From Ascaris suum (taxonomy: Eukaryota > Nematoda > Chromadorea > Rhabditida > Ascarididae), in assembly GCA_013433145.1 (NCBI GenBank), contig CM024191.1, forward strand, positions 2,000,501 to 2,064,500: a DNA stretch of 64,000 nucleotides, given 5' to 3'. The notes beneath the pieces were generated by a model, which saw nothing but the letters and a program-made list of their open reading frames with translations, was not told the DNA's origin and ran no database searches. Position 1 is the first letter of the stretch. The number at the start of each line of letters is the position of its first letter. Positions 1 to 50,400 of this stretch are shown here, one piece after another. The position numbers were made by a program, and so were the translations under genes.

Positions 1-36978
<36,978 letters not shown>

Positions 36979-39912
36979 TTACTCGCGTACTGAAATATTC
37001 TTGTACGGAGATGATATTTGCGTGTGTGGTGTTTGCGTGTGTGTGTATGTGCATGTGCATGTGGTTCCAAATGTACCCCATTTTATGCGTTCATTAATGG
37101 GGATCTCGCCTTCCTGCTCGGAATGATGCTATTTTTTTCTCCGAATTTTTTCACCCAAATTCTTGTATTTTTTTGCTCCCGAAAAATTTTTCATTTACTG
37201 GGCTAAGCTAATTTCCGCTTTCCGCATTTTACGTTGTTTCTTTTGTCTTCCGCAACGCTACTAACGTCATTCGAATCTATACTAATTGCAATCGTTAAAT
37301 ACCATTTCATTAATGCAAGATTAATTTCACCTATAGCAGACTTCATTTCAACTACTGCAAATCCATAGAGTTTTTTTCGTCTATATACCTTTTCTAGCAT
37401 GATAATAACCGACTGTACTGTTGCCTTTCATTGTTTCCAATGACGAATCGCTGTCTCGAATTTCTTCGAGTCTCGCCACCCTCCCAACGAATACGATTGT
37501 AATATTTTTATTATTTTTTGTGCAGAAATATTCGCTGATTATGTTTTGTGAGTTGAGTAAAAATTTCTACAATGCAATTGTCTATTGCAATATTAGCATC
37601 CGAATCGTGAGCGTTTATTGCAATCTCGAGTCTTAAATCATCATCACTGCAACATCGTATCATATCTACTCATGCAATTTGCAAACTTTTTCATTCTGTA
37701 TGAGTAACACATTTAAATAGCTCACTACGAATATTGTGCCAACATATACTTTCTTTTCTGACGTTGGCGTTTTTCAGAACATTGTTTTCGGTATTGCTTT
37801 AGAGAGAGGGAGAAGAAAAGAAATGTTTCTTTTATTAATGACTTTACAGGTTCTGCGATACTGGTCCCAAAGCGATGAACCAAATTTGCAAACCAGTGGA
37901 GGATTGAAGCTGTTTATCTTGAAATTCTAAAGAGATGATAAACAAAAAGGAGTCAAGTAGAGGCGGCTTGCTCAAGAAAGGAATCACAGCATACCACAGT
38001 TTATATCAATTCAGAGTACATAGCAAAATGGCATAAAGGATGCGTTGTTTGTCCATCTCCAGCGAGCAACGTAATGCTTGCATAATACGAGTAGGCAATC
38101 GGGATTGTCCCACGCCCGCGTCGACGACATCAATAATTGCCTGTCATCTGTGCCTTTTGCACATTACAACTTCGCAGTCCATATATTTTCACGTATCGTT
38201 GCATACTAGTCAGTGTTCTTCAATGCCGCTCAGCGAACTTGCAAAGGTTATCCACTTGTGGCTTGAAGTTGTTTTTTTCTGATGAGTGCAGTAATTACTG
38301 CGTTTTGTTGACCAAATCTATCCTCTTAATGAGATGGAGAGAGTGAAATTATAACAAATGAGATGTTGCGCAATTTCCTCTCTTGGGACTGCCCTTGATT
38401 TCCGAGTTTGCCTACTTGGAATCAAGCTAGAAGCACTTCTGGATGCGGAAATCTACTAGCATATTACACAGAGAAACCACTGCAGTTGTCAGAATACCTC
38501 TGATATTATATTGCAGAAGAGATATTTAGTACGTCAATAAACTTTATAGTCGCTAGGTGAAGAAACGATATCTGAATAGCGACTTATACAGGGCCAAATA
38601 TGACGAGTAGCCAGTCCGTGCCAGCTTATGCTTTGGAATACCGCTAAAGAGAAGAAGCGTTAAGCATCGAAATAAAACCTAAGAGTTAATTGTGGTTTAC
38701 TCAAGTATAACACCTGTACTTTTTTTACTTCTATGCTTCAAATTAAGCGCTTAAAATGTTTGATGTTTTCCGGGAAGTAATTCTTTCAAAGAGAAAATTG
38801 TTTACATAGAGATTACAGGAAGAGTGGTACAGCTACCATGTTGTTTACCTATGATTAGTTACAGCCAATCATTTCCAATGACTACCACGGTTTTCGTCAA
38901 CAGAGTATCATGTTCAACATAATGTACCGTATCGGAGACCGTTGTTATTGAATGCAGAAGCTGTTTTTTTCCTTACAGCTTCCTTTCCCTTTCCATGAAT
39001 TCGAAATCCTCAATTTCGATGTTTTTAAATGTCCTTTTATACCGCCGGTAGTAATGAGATGAAAGTCGGTCTCCGCCGGACAATAAGTCAATTCCAGCAT
39101 TTGAGAATATTGGCCTATCTTTCATGAACGGTAAAATTTTCTCTCCAATCAAATCAATTATACTGGAATTAATCCTTGTGAATGAGGTATTATAAGTATC
39201 AAATTTCACACCTGTTGGTTTCATACATGATTTGGCAAATGGTGAGCTCAAAATGATGAATTTAAAAGGCACCATGTTCTTTTGATTCGGAGCTCATCGT
39301 TATTGAAATGTACGTGTGCGGTATTTTCTATTAGTCGGCTTGCATTTTAAAGGCTGAAGAAAAATACAAAACAAAAGAAATTCGATGAAATAAAACTCGA
39401 ATCATTTCGCGTTGAATGCAACCAGTAATTAATATCAGCAAATAGAATATAATGTTGAAGGACAGAAGAGGAAAGTGAAACAAGTTTGTGTCAAATTAGC
39501 TCGGTTTCTAGCGCCGTTTTGGTTTTTTGTTTGAGATACTCAAGCCCGAAATTTCGAACAAGTACCAGAATACCAGGATAACGAGACCACCAATGGAATT
39601 CTAGAGCACCTCAGTACGCCAACTACATATCCAGTAGAATTCACTTTGCAAGAATTGCGGAACATGTCGAGTCTTAGTTTGTAAGTAGTGTAGTTGCGAT
39701 TTACATGCATCCAGTCAACCAATTTTGGAGGCGTTGAAGTGGGAACGAATCGAATTCATCCTGTGTTCATGGTGTTTAAACCCACTGATCACTGACCACA
39801 TCCATCCCAGTATTAAAAACAACATATTTCCTTGCTGATCCTGTACCATTTGTTTAAAAACAAGTATCAACAAAAGAGAAATGAGGAGAACGTTTTCAAG
39901 AAGTGGTGGGGT
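36979..39912. other. intergenic: zyxin 3' flank and upstream of acyl-CoA-binding gene
   Basis: No recognised gene. A 100-codon frame on the minus strand at 38973-39275 shows no domain. AATAAA occurs at 38537 but is too far from the zyxin stop to assign confidently. Confidence 0.5.
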
Positions 39913-40042
39913 ATGGATTTCGACGTGGCTGCAGAAGAGATGAGAAGACTGGCGAGAGAACCAACTGAAGATGAGAAGCTCCATTTGTATGGCCTTTACA
40001 AGCAAGCCATCCACGGCAACATTCCTCCTCAGGATGACTATC
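39913..40042 (+). CDS. ACBP exon 1
   Basis: ATG at 39913; donor GACTATC|gtgagt, phase 1. It encodes helices 1 and 2 with the acyl-CoA-contacting Tyr and Lys. Confidence 0.9.
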
Positions 40043-42062
40043 GTGAGTATCGGAACCGCTTTCGTAACTCCTTTATTACTGACTATTTCCTCTGCAAATA
40101 TTCTCAATCTCCAATCGCTTCTTTACTACTTTTTCTCTTCTCACATACATAAGTGGGTGCTGACTGTAATATAGAGTGTTGAAGATTTTTAGTGTAGGCA
40201 GAGAGCAAGAATTTATTCATTTTTCCATATTATGACTCCACATAACGTCCACGCGCACTGGACAAGCACTGACTTATTTTCTCGCCTACTAAGACCGTCA
40301 TGATGATCAGAAAAAAAAAGTTGCAGATCCTCAAGTTCAAGGTCGTGGTGACTTGTAGGTTGGTGCCCATTTCTGACATGATCGTGAATTCATGTCAAAT
40401 GAGAGATGGAGATAGAGGTGGGGAGGGTGGCGGAGGAATGACAGTGGAGTGGAATTTTGCGAGCTTTTTTGATATGCTTGCATTCATAAGCCACAATTTT
40501 GCGAAATTAGGCGGCAGTCTGAACAACTTATGGGAATGAGCGATCAATGGTGAGGAAGCATCTCAACTATGCAGACCACTCCATTTATGGAATAGGACAT
40601 ATACATAGAATAAACCCTCCAAGGTTTACCTTTCCGATGTGGATTCATTTATTCGATAATTCAGTAAGCTCAGTGGAGTGCGTTGAGGATGAGTGCAGGA
40701 ATGCGGCAGATGCGTTGAAAGAGTCTTCCTTAATGATACACGCTTTGACGAGATCGGCCACACAGTCAAAATAAATCTACTCCTTGTTCGCTTTTTCCAC
40801 CAACCATGAATTGTTTTGCAGATTTCCGACGCCTTGTTTCCTCATCGAAATGCCGCATTCTCCAATAGAGGACCTTTTATTCTCTCCATCCTATGACAAA
40901 ACTGAATGCTGCTTGACTGACAGCTAGAAGTAGGCGATAAATGCATAAATTACCATATAAGTTTGAATATTTCTACTCATAAAACTTTTGGGAACTTCCT
41001 CTCAAGATTATGCAGTATATTGTTCCTAGAGAATATGAGGCAGAAAAGTGGACGAACTCTCTTCACGACAAAGCAATTCTCTTTTCAGCGAAACCCAGTG
41101 CAGATAACGAGTGGCAATTACGAAAATACCACGCATGGCACAGCAATTCAGGTGAGAGGCGAAGAATTCGAGTTGTTTCTTTTGATTTGCGTGCGACGAA
41201 AATGACTAGATGCTTCATCGTAAACAGTGAGTCGTGTAGGCAATTTTTTTAACCTCTGTCAAGGTGGGGGGAAATAATTACCTGCCACAAATTCAAAGAG
41301 TTAACTCAACAATGCAAAAAATTCTACTTGCAACAACATCCTTGTCAAGTTTCAAGCAACTGAGGCTGCTGCAAGCGAACGCCGGATTCCCGCTTATCAC
41401 CAATACAGAATTAACTCTCGCGTTGTTATATTTCACCACAACCCCTATTGAGATCGTACACTGATGGACTAGCTATTCTACTCTCATACTTTGGGACAAC
41501 TCTCGAGTTGTACTCAGTGATACTTTCTATGTGTTAAAAAGCCTTTTTTTTTCACTAGATGAACCAAAATTAATCGGTATTAGTTTTCCCGACAAGTCGA
41601 CGATCAAAGAAGCGACTTCCTTGACTTACTTCTTAGAAGGTTTTTTAGATAAAAGCTGATTTCTAGTATACTGGCACCATTATCGACTCCTCATTTTCAT
41701 GGACAGATGTGAAATGAGTCACCGCTAAGGCTATCCATCGCTTCTCGCTTCCCCCTCCCTCTCAGTGGTCACAGTGCACCCCAGGGAATACCTCCTAATG
41801 GAAGAACTCAGTCAAACCGAATACGCTCTTCGAATATGCGTTTTTTCGATGGGTATGAAAACGATAATTTGAGAAGAAGCAACGCGATAAGCATTTGGTG
41901 TGTAGCACTGAAAAACGACAACGTTTGGCTGAGATTGCAGGTAAAACACGAGAGGAATGTAAGCAAGAGTACGTACGATTTGCTGAAGAGATGATTAAGA
42001 AATATGAACGTAAAATTGTACGCTCGAAGTGGAACAGTGAAGTGTGGACGGTCGATTATTGA
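39913..42062 (+). CDS. Acyl-CoA-binding protein (ACBP), three exons, complete
   Basis: Exons 39913-40042, 41089-41151 and 41941-42062 join in frame to about 104 residues. The ACBP fold binds long-chain acyl-CoA esters in the cytosol and delivers them to lipid synthesis or oxidation. Visible family features: MDFDVAAEEM start, the Y-x-x-Y-K-Q-A ligand motif in helix 2 (LYGLYKQAIHGNI), R-K-Y-H-A-W matching the K-W-D-A-W block of helix 3, and Q-E-Y-V-x-x-A-E-E-M-I-K-K-Y in helix 4 with the conserved Tyr. The usual family length is about 87-90. This one has a C-terminal extension ending SKWNSEVWTVDY. The first ATG was chosen because family members start just before F-x-x-A-A. A longer open frame reaches 39832. 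TTTTCAAG at 39893-39900 could serve as a trans-splice acceptor 12 nt upstream. It is too far (2.9 kb) from the zyxin gene to be an operon. Confidence 0.9.
40043..41088 (+). other. ACBP intron 1
   Basis: About 1.0 kb. Short open frames inside it have no recognisable domain. No repeats of note. Confidence 0.7.
41089..41151 (+). CDS. ACBP exon 2, 63 nt
   Basis: Acceptor cttttcag|CGAAAC and donor AATTCAG|gtgaga. It encodes KPSADNEWQLRKYHAWHSNS, matching helix 3 of the ACBP fold. It was recognised only from the K-Y-H-A-W block and phase. Confidence 0.88.
41152..41940 (+). other. ACBP intron 2
   Basis: About 0.8 kb, nothing further seen. Confidence 0.7.
41941..42062 (+). CDS. ACBP exon 3 and stop
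   Basis: Acceptor gagattgcag|GTAAAA. It encodes GKTREECKQEYVRFAEEM and the C-terminal extension. TGA at 42060-42062. Confidence 0.9.
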
Positions 42063-45000
42063 GCACTAGAGAGCGCTCGATGAGGTGCAAAGTGTTTCGA
42101 GGTTGGAGTGCACGCTTGGGATGCAATATCGCTTTCCATCGCAATTAATTGTTTACGAAGCTAATGGTCACTGATAATAATTGTAACAAGCTTACATGCC
42201 TTACCTTGCTGCCGCATTTTACAGTCAACACGTTTTTCTTGTCTATATGAGTGGTGCAGACGATGATGCGCCGTCACAATGAAATCCCTTGCGGGAGGCA
42301 ATCATGCTTATCAGATTTTAGCACCATAGCTTTACGATTCATCTTCACGAAAATTGCAAAAGCACCGAGATAGGATAAGAGGCTATGAAACGATTCATAC
42401 TTTTGTATTTCTGTCTCTAAAGAAGTGGTTGATCAAAAACGAAAACGTCCGCCTCATTGAATGTAAATTATTCCTTCGCTTGACTAATGCGCTTTGCAAG
42501 ACAGAAGTTTCGAAAAGCACTCTAGAGCCTTTGTTATCGTCCAATTGCGGCATCTATCCGCCTCACATTGATAAGGATATTAATCTCAATGAAGCTCACT
42601 GCAGATTAAAAATTTACCGTATTGACAATAAACGCCACATTTATAGATTACTCTTAAAGACGAAAGTAGCCTGTCAGGAACACAGGAAGAGACGATCATG
42701 ACAACAACCACAACGACGCAATACACACTGAAAGACTGTGTCATTTACACCGAGGCTTATTCCACCACGTATTGTCGATGCAAGACGCTCAACTAAGCTA
42801 AAAAAACATTCATGAGATACAGGTGGAACTATTCAGATATAAATAAAACAAACGCACGGATATAGATGAAGTATTACATTACAAAAAGATCAGTAAGTAA
42901 CGTCGCCAAACTGCACAGATGAAACCCTGCTGATTTCGTAGTTCTCGTGCCACTCCAAGGAGAAGCTTGCCAAAAATTATGCCGCGAGCAATCCGTCGTA
43001 AACGCCCTAATGGGTTGTCTGACCTAACCAAGTTTTCCCCGTAGCGCTTGCGGTCGCATCGCGCATCGAATAACTATTCCGTTTGCTTCGTCGAGGCAAA
43101 AGAAACAAAAGAAATTATGCGGCGCTATTAGTGACTTCATTTTTATGCGTTATTTGAAGTGAACTCGCGCATGCAAATATTATGAGGGAATGTGCTGTAG
43201 AAGGCTCAGGTTTCATAAATTCGCTCATATGATGCTATGTTAAGCAGCGAAAGTGTTATATAACGTCCTATGAATCTCTGCCTTTTCAATTCACAGTTGA
43301 GAACTGTTCCAATTATAAAAGGTATACGGATTACTTGGAAGGAAAACACATTTCTGTTTGGTTCGCCGATTCCAAGGATATTACTGGCTAGTTATAGTTG
43401 GCGTTTGCGGGTTCATAGTCTGTAAAGTTTTGTCTCTTGTGCTTAGTAAGTGGTTAATTTCCTGTGATGATTCAATATTTATGTAAAAAGGACCTGCATA
43501 TGATATCTTTTAAATCTGCACATGTTATTAACAAAACGTTTCAAAAGTGTTCGGAAAATGTCGATCGAATATAAGTTGTTTGCCAATCCGAAAACGCAAT
43601 TCATCTCGCAGCTTCATGTCGTGTCGCTATGTCCAGCAAGTTGCAGTGATAGTTGCGTATTGGTCTTACAGTGCTGTTCGTTGTGGCGTGCATAATCTTC
43701 TGATTCTTTTGCGGAAAGGAAGACGACCTTTGGTTTGTATTGAATCATCGGATACCATCTTCAGGCTTATTTTTGCACAAAGAATTTTCTCACCGCGGCA
43801 TGTTGACAATGCTGCTGTTAAGCATGCTTCAGAAGGTAGTGACTTCAGCTGATAGTAGGAAAGGAAGTAGTAGCAACTGCACTTTAAAGCAAATGGAACC
43901 GATCGAAGGGTACAGTTCCTGAGTGATGTAACAATGAATCGTTTATACCGAAATCGAGTTTACTTTCACGTTCCGGGGTGCCACATTATCTTATAAAAGC
44001 TATGCCATATTTTCAAGGTGTGTAGTTGTTTCTGAATGTGAGGATATGCGATGATACTTCCTTTGTTTTGCCACTTCTTTCATCCGACTCGCCCCATGTC
44101 TGTCGCTGTCACAACAGCGTCTGTCACTAACCAATCGAATAACATCAAAAATGCCTCCAAATATTCCATTCAACAGCAAGAATATCTGATGGGTCCTCAC
44201 TGTTTTATTAATTTCTCTCTGAATTATCAAATATGCGCTGATATCACAAGTACATTAGGTACTGTTGCAAAATCCATAACAACGACATAAACTCTCCAAT
44301 AATAAGCTATACAGAGAAATCGAAAAGTCGAAAGTGTTTAGATACCTTTCGGTGGAAGCGATAAACAACTCTAAACTACACAAAAAATAAATGGCATGGT
44401 GGTCGCACTCAAAACTGTAGGATGTGCCCGAGTTCGTTCTCCAGAATTTCTATTCTTCCGCTCCCCGATTTTCCGACATCATCGACGTTACTTATTTTTG
44501 TTTGGAAATTGTACTTTCCAAACAACCCCAACATCTTTCCACATTGTCTATCGCTCCTAAAACCTCAGATAAATTCAACGGCACAACCATGGAAAGATCA
44601 TGTAATGGTGGAAATCGAAAAACAATATGAAAAAGGAGTATTTACAGATATGACGAGAAAGAACACAAATGCATTTATAAGGAAATGTATCATTTGTATA
44701 AAGTGCACTAATAAATGAGCGGCTTTTAACGAGCAAATTATAGCGAACTGACAACATCACTCAGGAAATGTACAACATAAGAACAGGATAATGATGATGG
44801 TATTAATGAAAGAAATAAATAAGTGCTAAAATGAAACGATTATCACATCTCACGATATCAACCGGAAATAATTACATCACAGATCAAACATTTTATAACC
44901 ATATATGTGAATAATCACAAAACGTAACATTGCAAACAATTTCCTCAATAAACTTTTCATGTTTCATGATCGAAAATAATCTTATACAATTAACATGGAA

Positions 45001-47067
45001 TGGACAACACACACAGCAAATATAAAATTAAAAAAAAAAAGATCGTTTTTGAATGAAGAGAACTGAACAGGAAAATGAAAATTCGACTAGCATAACGCTT
45101 AATATTCCACATATAATTCGAAAACAATTCCCAACCCTCATCCTCATCCTGTAATTGTTTTGATCGCCTCAAATCTGAAATCCCCCGAAAACATGATGAA
45201 CATACAAAATCCTGATGACATTAAAATTAACGAGCAAAACACAAAAGACCGAAAAATGAAACTCTGAAAGTGATACAAATTTATATGCAGTGTAGAATAT
45301 TTTTGCAGTCATTGTTTATATTATGTTCTTGGGTATATTTCAAAAGTAAAAGAAACTTGTCTTCGTATAGGCCATCAATTCTCTGCGAATAAGATGACTT
45401 AGATGGGAGTAGGGGGAGGGAGGTGGGGGAGCAAGGAGGAAGGGTTAGCCGCATCCATGAGACTGCTCTTAGACGTTCTAGTCGGCTGCTTTTGCACGCC
45501 TCTTCGAACGAGTTTCGGCAAGCTATCTGTTGACTCATGTTGATTTCATACCTGTTCATGGATAAGCGATAAACCAGCATGGCTACACGGGACAAGTTGT
45601 AAGGTGGCAGCAAGAGACGGTAGTGTCAATTGATGTGTAATTAGCAATTAGGTAACACTTGAAAATAATCGACATGATCCACTTTCATCCAAAATGCACG
45701 ACTTCAAGCTAACTACACATCAAAAAACAACAATAACCATATGCATTAAGTCTAAGCAAAATCCAGCAAAGTTCTCAAGAGCCAATGACTGACTTTTCAA
45801 GCCCTCAAGCAACGATCTGTCCTCCCAACCTAAACTTTATCTCGAAAAATTAATAGTGATGGATTATGCCAACGGTCTGAATATTTCATACATAAAGTAC
45901 TCTAAAGCTTTCGCTGCAACGGTTAATCATGAAACCGGAAATAAATTAACAAAAAAAAAAGCTACTTATGAGGCGAATTAAGATACCAACATTCCCGTTA
46001 ATTTCCTATTCAATACTCTGTGTTAGATTCTGATCATCTTTGCCACGTTATTACCAAGACAACTATTCGAAAAAACTTTCTGAGCGTTTTTGAGATATTG
46101 TTGCTAGGAATTGCAGCAAAGACAAATCAGTTTTTTTTCGCCGGTGTCCCTCTTCCAGTCAAATCACTCTAATAGGTCAAGTCGCGCTTCGTAGCCCAAG
46201 GCTTTGGACTGCTTCGATCAGCGGCATTATGCTTTGGCCCTCCCCTACCCCTACCCCCAACCTTCCAGATGTGCTTTCAAAATACCATAACTGGAGGAAA
46301 ATATCTGCACGATCCATTCGCTTATGCGTAAAACCATGTGAACACAAATGTAATTCTCATTACTTGCAACATCTTATACTTTCAACAGCGAAATTCCAGT
46401 TAAACATGCAGATACAAACCTTTAATGAGGTTCAACGAAAGTGGCATCATCCTTCTTCATCCACATCAACATAAGCGGTGAATCGTCTTGCTAGACTGCA
46501 TCGGCAATGTTTCACCATTTCATACTAATCGAGGTGATTCACAGAATACCGCGACGATAACTTCGTGGGAAAACAACTCGAATCACACACTAGCAACTGG
46601 TTCCATACAACATTATTGCAATTATGCTCAATAAGATGCTGTTTTCTCACATACCCAAATTCATAAAAATATTTTGGCGTTGAATTTAAATGCTCTATCA
46701 GTCATTAAAATAAAGCCTTATCGTATTCTTTCCACTCTTTACAAAATATTATTTCCTCATCTAAGAAACCCACATGCCTACTGATAGAAGGTCGTGCAAA
46801 AAACTTCTTTCCAGATCCTAACAGTGGGCACTCATGACCGCTACGATACGCCCTGGTGATTCGCGTTAGTCTTACATCTCAGTGAAAAACAACAGTGCGC
46901 TATTAAATTTCTCCCACTTAATCAGAGAGGACTGTTAAGCATAGCAGTACCTATTCTCTTTTATGAGTGAGTGATTTTCGAAGTGGAATATTCATTCTAC
47001 CCATTAAAAGTGAACACCGACTTCCATAGAACCTTCAATAAAAATTAGCCGTTTCTTTGAGCCTTCT
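42063..47067. other. intergenic between two convergent genes
   Basis: It contains copy B of the interspersed repeat (43081-43368). A 115-codon plus frame at 42354-42701 and a 110-codon minus frame at 45281-45613 were read and show no known domain. The stretch is probably UTR and spacer. Confidence 0.5.
43081..43368. repeat. Interspersed repeat, copy B
   Basis: About 288 bp, same orientation and nearly identical to 35885-36180. It lacks about 8 bp (TTGTACAA region) present in copy A. Confidence 0.9.
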
Positions 47068-47447
47068 TCAGTTCTTTTGTATCGGCATCACTCCAACACC
47101 AGCCATAACGCTTTCATAAGAAGGTGGAGGTTCTTCAGGTGGAACACTTGGCATGACGTGACCTGAAGCACTGGGCAACACCTGCATAGGTGGCGAAGCA
47201 GGAGCATGACCCGTATATGCAACAAACCATGAATGAACATCTAACGGATGTTCTTCACTGCCATGGTCGTCACTCGACGTGTATCTAGCGCTAACATCTG
47301 CGGAGCAAATAACACGCCAACCGCGTTGTGCCAACTGATATAACAGACGAGACATCATCATTCGACATAACTCAAACTGCTTGTTATAGCTGCTCGCCGA
47401 CCATGCGTAACCGACCAATTTGTATTCATAACTACTACCGAACAACC
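47068..47447 (-). CDS. repeat-domain gene last exon: second half of unit 4, Pro-rich tail, stop
   Basis: Acceptor attttttag|GGTTGT on the minus strand. It encodes EYKLVGYAW, the leucine-rich helix (CRMMMSRLLYQLAQRGWRV), SADVSAR, HSWFVAY, then a proline-rich stretch with PPPSYESVMAG. P-P-x-Y is the standard ligand of WW domains such as those of NEDD4-type ubiquitin ligases. Partner binding is inference. Confidence 0.88.
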
Positions 47448-50400
47448 CTAAAAAATATTCTTATACTTTAGTTAATTTTACAAATTCATTGACAAGTTTT
47501 TAATCTTCGAGACAGAAACTTTCGAATTTAATTCCTTTGCATGAAATTTCCAGGCCAATGCATTTTATCCTTACTAACAAGTAATAAAGCGAATTCAAGT
47601 TAACTAAGCCGATCGAGAGATGCCGGCATACAACTATGGAATGAGACATAAAAAAGCTTGTTTATGATACTCTCTTAAAGATGCTTCTTTCTTCATGAAT
47701 ATTTCGTTATTTTGATTGATATCGTTCAATGGTTCCAATTTACGAAGATATCCTTTACTATAAATGCTACAAATTAAGAATTGAAGAAATTCAAAAAATA
47801 TCCTCAAATTATTCATCAGATATTTCACTCATTCGTTCTCTGGGCACTGCAATTTCCCTGTCTCCCAGTGTTAAACAAAAGAAAGTGATAACAGCTCATA
47901 ACGTTAACCGCTGTTTCGAATCCGATGTGTCCTATGAGGGAAAACGAAACTTCAACACCAGTTTCACAACGATGACAAAACAAGAAACAATTTCCTCGTT
48001 GCTGATGAAGATATGTTTCTTTCACTGCAGCTAACTCCCATCAGTTTGTAATAAACACGACGTTCGTAAAATAACTCGAGGAGCGAGAATTTTCCTATCA
48101 AAATGGTCTCTTATTCATCTTATATGGTAGACGTTATCAGTCTTAAACGAATACAGAAAGCGGCCAACCTTCTCGCTGAATACCCAACGTCCAACTGTCT
48201 CGTAAAACGTTGCCAACCAATTCGTTGATTTCCTTGTCGGCGTTGATCACTCGAACTTTGTCCGCTTCGGCAGGACAAATTGCAAAATGTGGTACGCTTG
48301 CAATAGCACATCGTCGCAGTAGAAATACTGCCTTCATAAGCGTTAATATTCAATAAACATTCATAAAGCTATTTCAACATATGAAATAAAACTATAGAAT
48401 TATTTGTTGAAATATGCTCATAAAGATATATAATGAATTTAAATTCGATGAAACGAAACGATTAAAAAAAAATGATAGCGAAATAAAACAGATAATAAAA
48501 TAAAAAGGAAATAACGAATAGAGCAATGTTGAAGGTTAACCAAAATGACAGAAACAATGAACGCCTCAAATCAATCAATGAAGTGACCGCATTATTCAAA
48601 CAAATTGCTCCCTCTTTCAACGTAAATATGAAGCACAGTGAAAAGCTTTGTTTTTTATGCGCATCAGTTCAACTCTCATTATTTTGCAATGTCTGGACAA
48701 ATGCAGGCTCAAGATGCCCGTCGAGGAATGAGTGAATATTAATGAGGCCGATGAGGAAAACTCAAACAGGGCAGCTAATTCCAGTATCGCCTTCAATAAA
48801 CCCTGAAATAAATCGGTAAGTATTTAGAAACAACCTTATCCGTTGGCCTTCGTGATACATCTAAAGCCGTCACAACAGCCCAACCAACGGTGATCAATTG
48901 TTGTAGGATGATTGTTAGCACCAGCTGACTGTCTGTAAAACAGGAATTCATCATATAATAACTGAAAAGAACACAAAAATACAAAAATTCTAACTAATTT
49001 TGCAGAAATAAAAGTAGTATTCATAGCCAAGAAAAGAAAGAAATTACTAAGACCCCTGCTTGTTTCACGACAAGAAAAGAATCAAAAGGTATCTTCACAA
49101 CCACATTCACTTCCTCCTTTAATGTCACCATTCGATGTAAAAATAATAACAAAACGAAACAGCGTATTGCTTATCCGTCTTTCTCAATAACGAAAACTAA
49201 CAGCGAAGCACAGCACAATCAATGGCCCGTTATGTGCTTTCAATTTGTAACTATCATGATCACATACCGTCATAAACATGCCAACAATTGACAGATAATA
49301 AAACAGGCAACCCTAAAATTGAATACTCAAAAACTGGTGTACTTATGATGTAAGTATCGCCAGTATGAAACTGAACTACACTGAATAGCAAACAGCTGAT
49401 TAACTCGAAAGTTTATGTAGGTCGACTTCATTCAAATACGGCGACCATGAATTTTAAACTTCAAATCCTCAGTTTACAGTTTTTGGCCCAAGGTGATAAG
49501 ACTAATCTTTTCAGAATCAGAGCCGTTCCGAGTCAGGTGGAGCAGGTTGCATCCTAGTGGATCCAAACAGCAAACTTCACGCCAACAGCTTACAGTCCTC
49601 GTTTATCAGTTGATCAGCTGAAGATTGTCGCCAAGGGGGTGGGTGGTCGCAGAAGGGCCAAGCGACCTGTTTTGGCGAGGCCGAATGATTATAAAGATCA
49701 AGTTTTGTGAGTGTGCTTTGCAATTTTTAAAATACAAATAACCGATAAGCTGACAGAGCTGAGCTTTGCAAGCTCGATTTTTCGTATCTCTAAATATTCC
49801 AGAAGCCACTGACAGAAATGCTCAAGCAGATACGCACATACAAAGAGGCACAAATGAAGAATACTTGTAAAACACATTGTTTGACAGTACAATGAAAAAA
49901 AGCATAAGAAAGAACCTGTTCATCCAAAAAAAAAAAGTTTTATCGCAAGAAAAAGCTTCATGAACTAATTTTGTACGCTGAAGATCGACCTCAACTATTA
50001 CAGACTAAAGCATTTCTTCCCATCCCGCTGTGCAGCTATGGGTGCTCTGAATAGACATCACGTTTGTTAACATTGTTCCTCTTCATACGCTATTTACCAT
50101 ATTTTCTTCGTTCGGTGACCTTTAGTACAAACGGCTAGAGAACGCGCGTTGTCTATACCAAGGTGGTAAATAATACAACTCAGTGAAAGCATCCTCTCGT
50201 ATTAAAGAGCCGACAAGAAAAACGCAACTATCGTAGATGACGTTCCGGAACGGATTGGGGAGAACTAAGGGAAAGATGCGGCACGTCAGTCTGAGGTGCT
50301 TTCGAGAAAAGTTAGCTCTAAGTTCTCGCACATTTCAGCTGACGCACATAGACAAACCGAAGTCATTGCGTAAAGAAATTAAAAACCAGCAATAACAAGA

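Noticed and set aside
38973..39275. 100-codon minus-strand frame
   Set aside because: No domain, no neighbouring exons and not supported by any family resemblance.
42354..42701. 115-codon plus-strand frame downstream of the ACBP gene
   Set aside because: No recognisable motif, no splice context and AT-rich composition. Could be 3' UTR.
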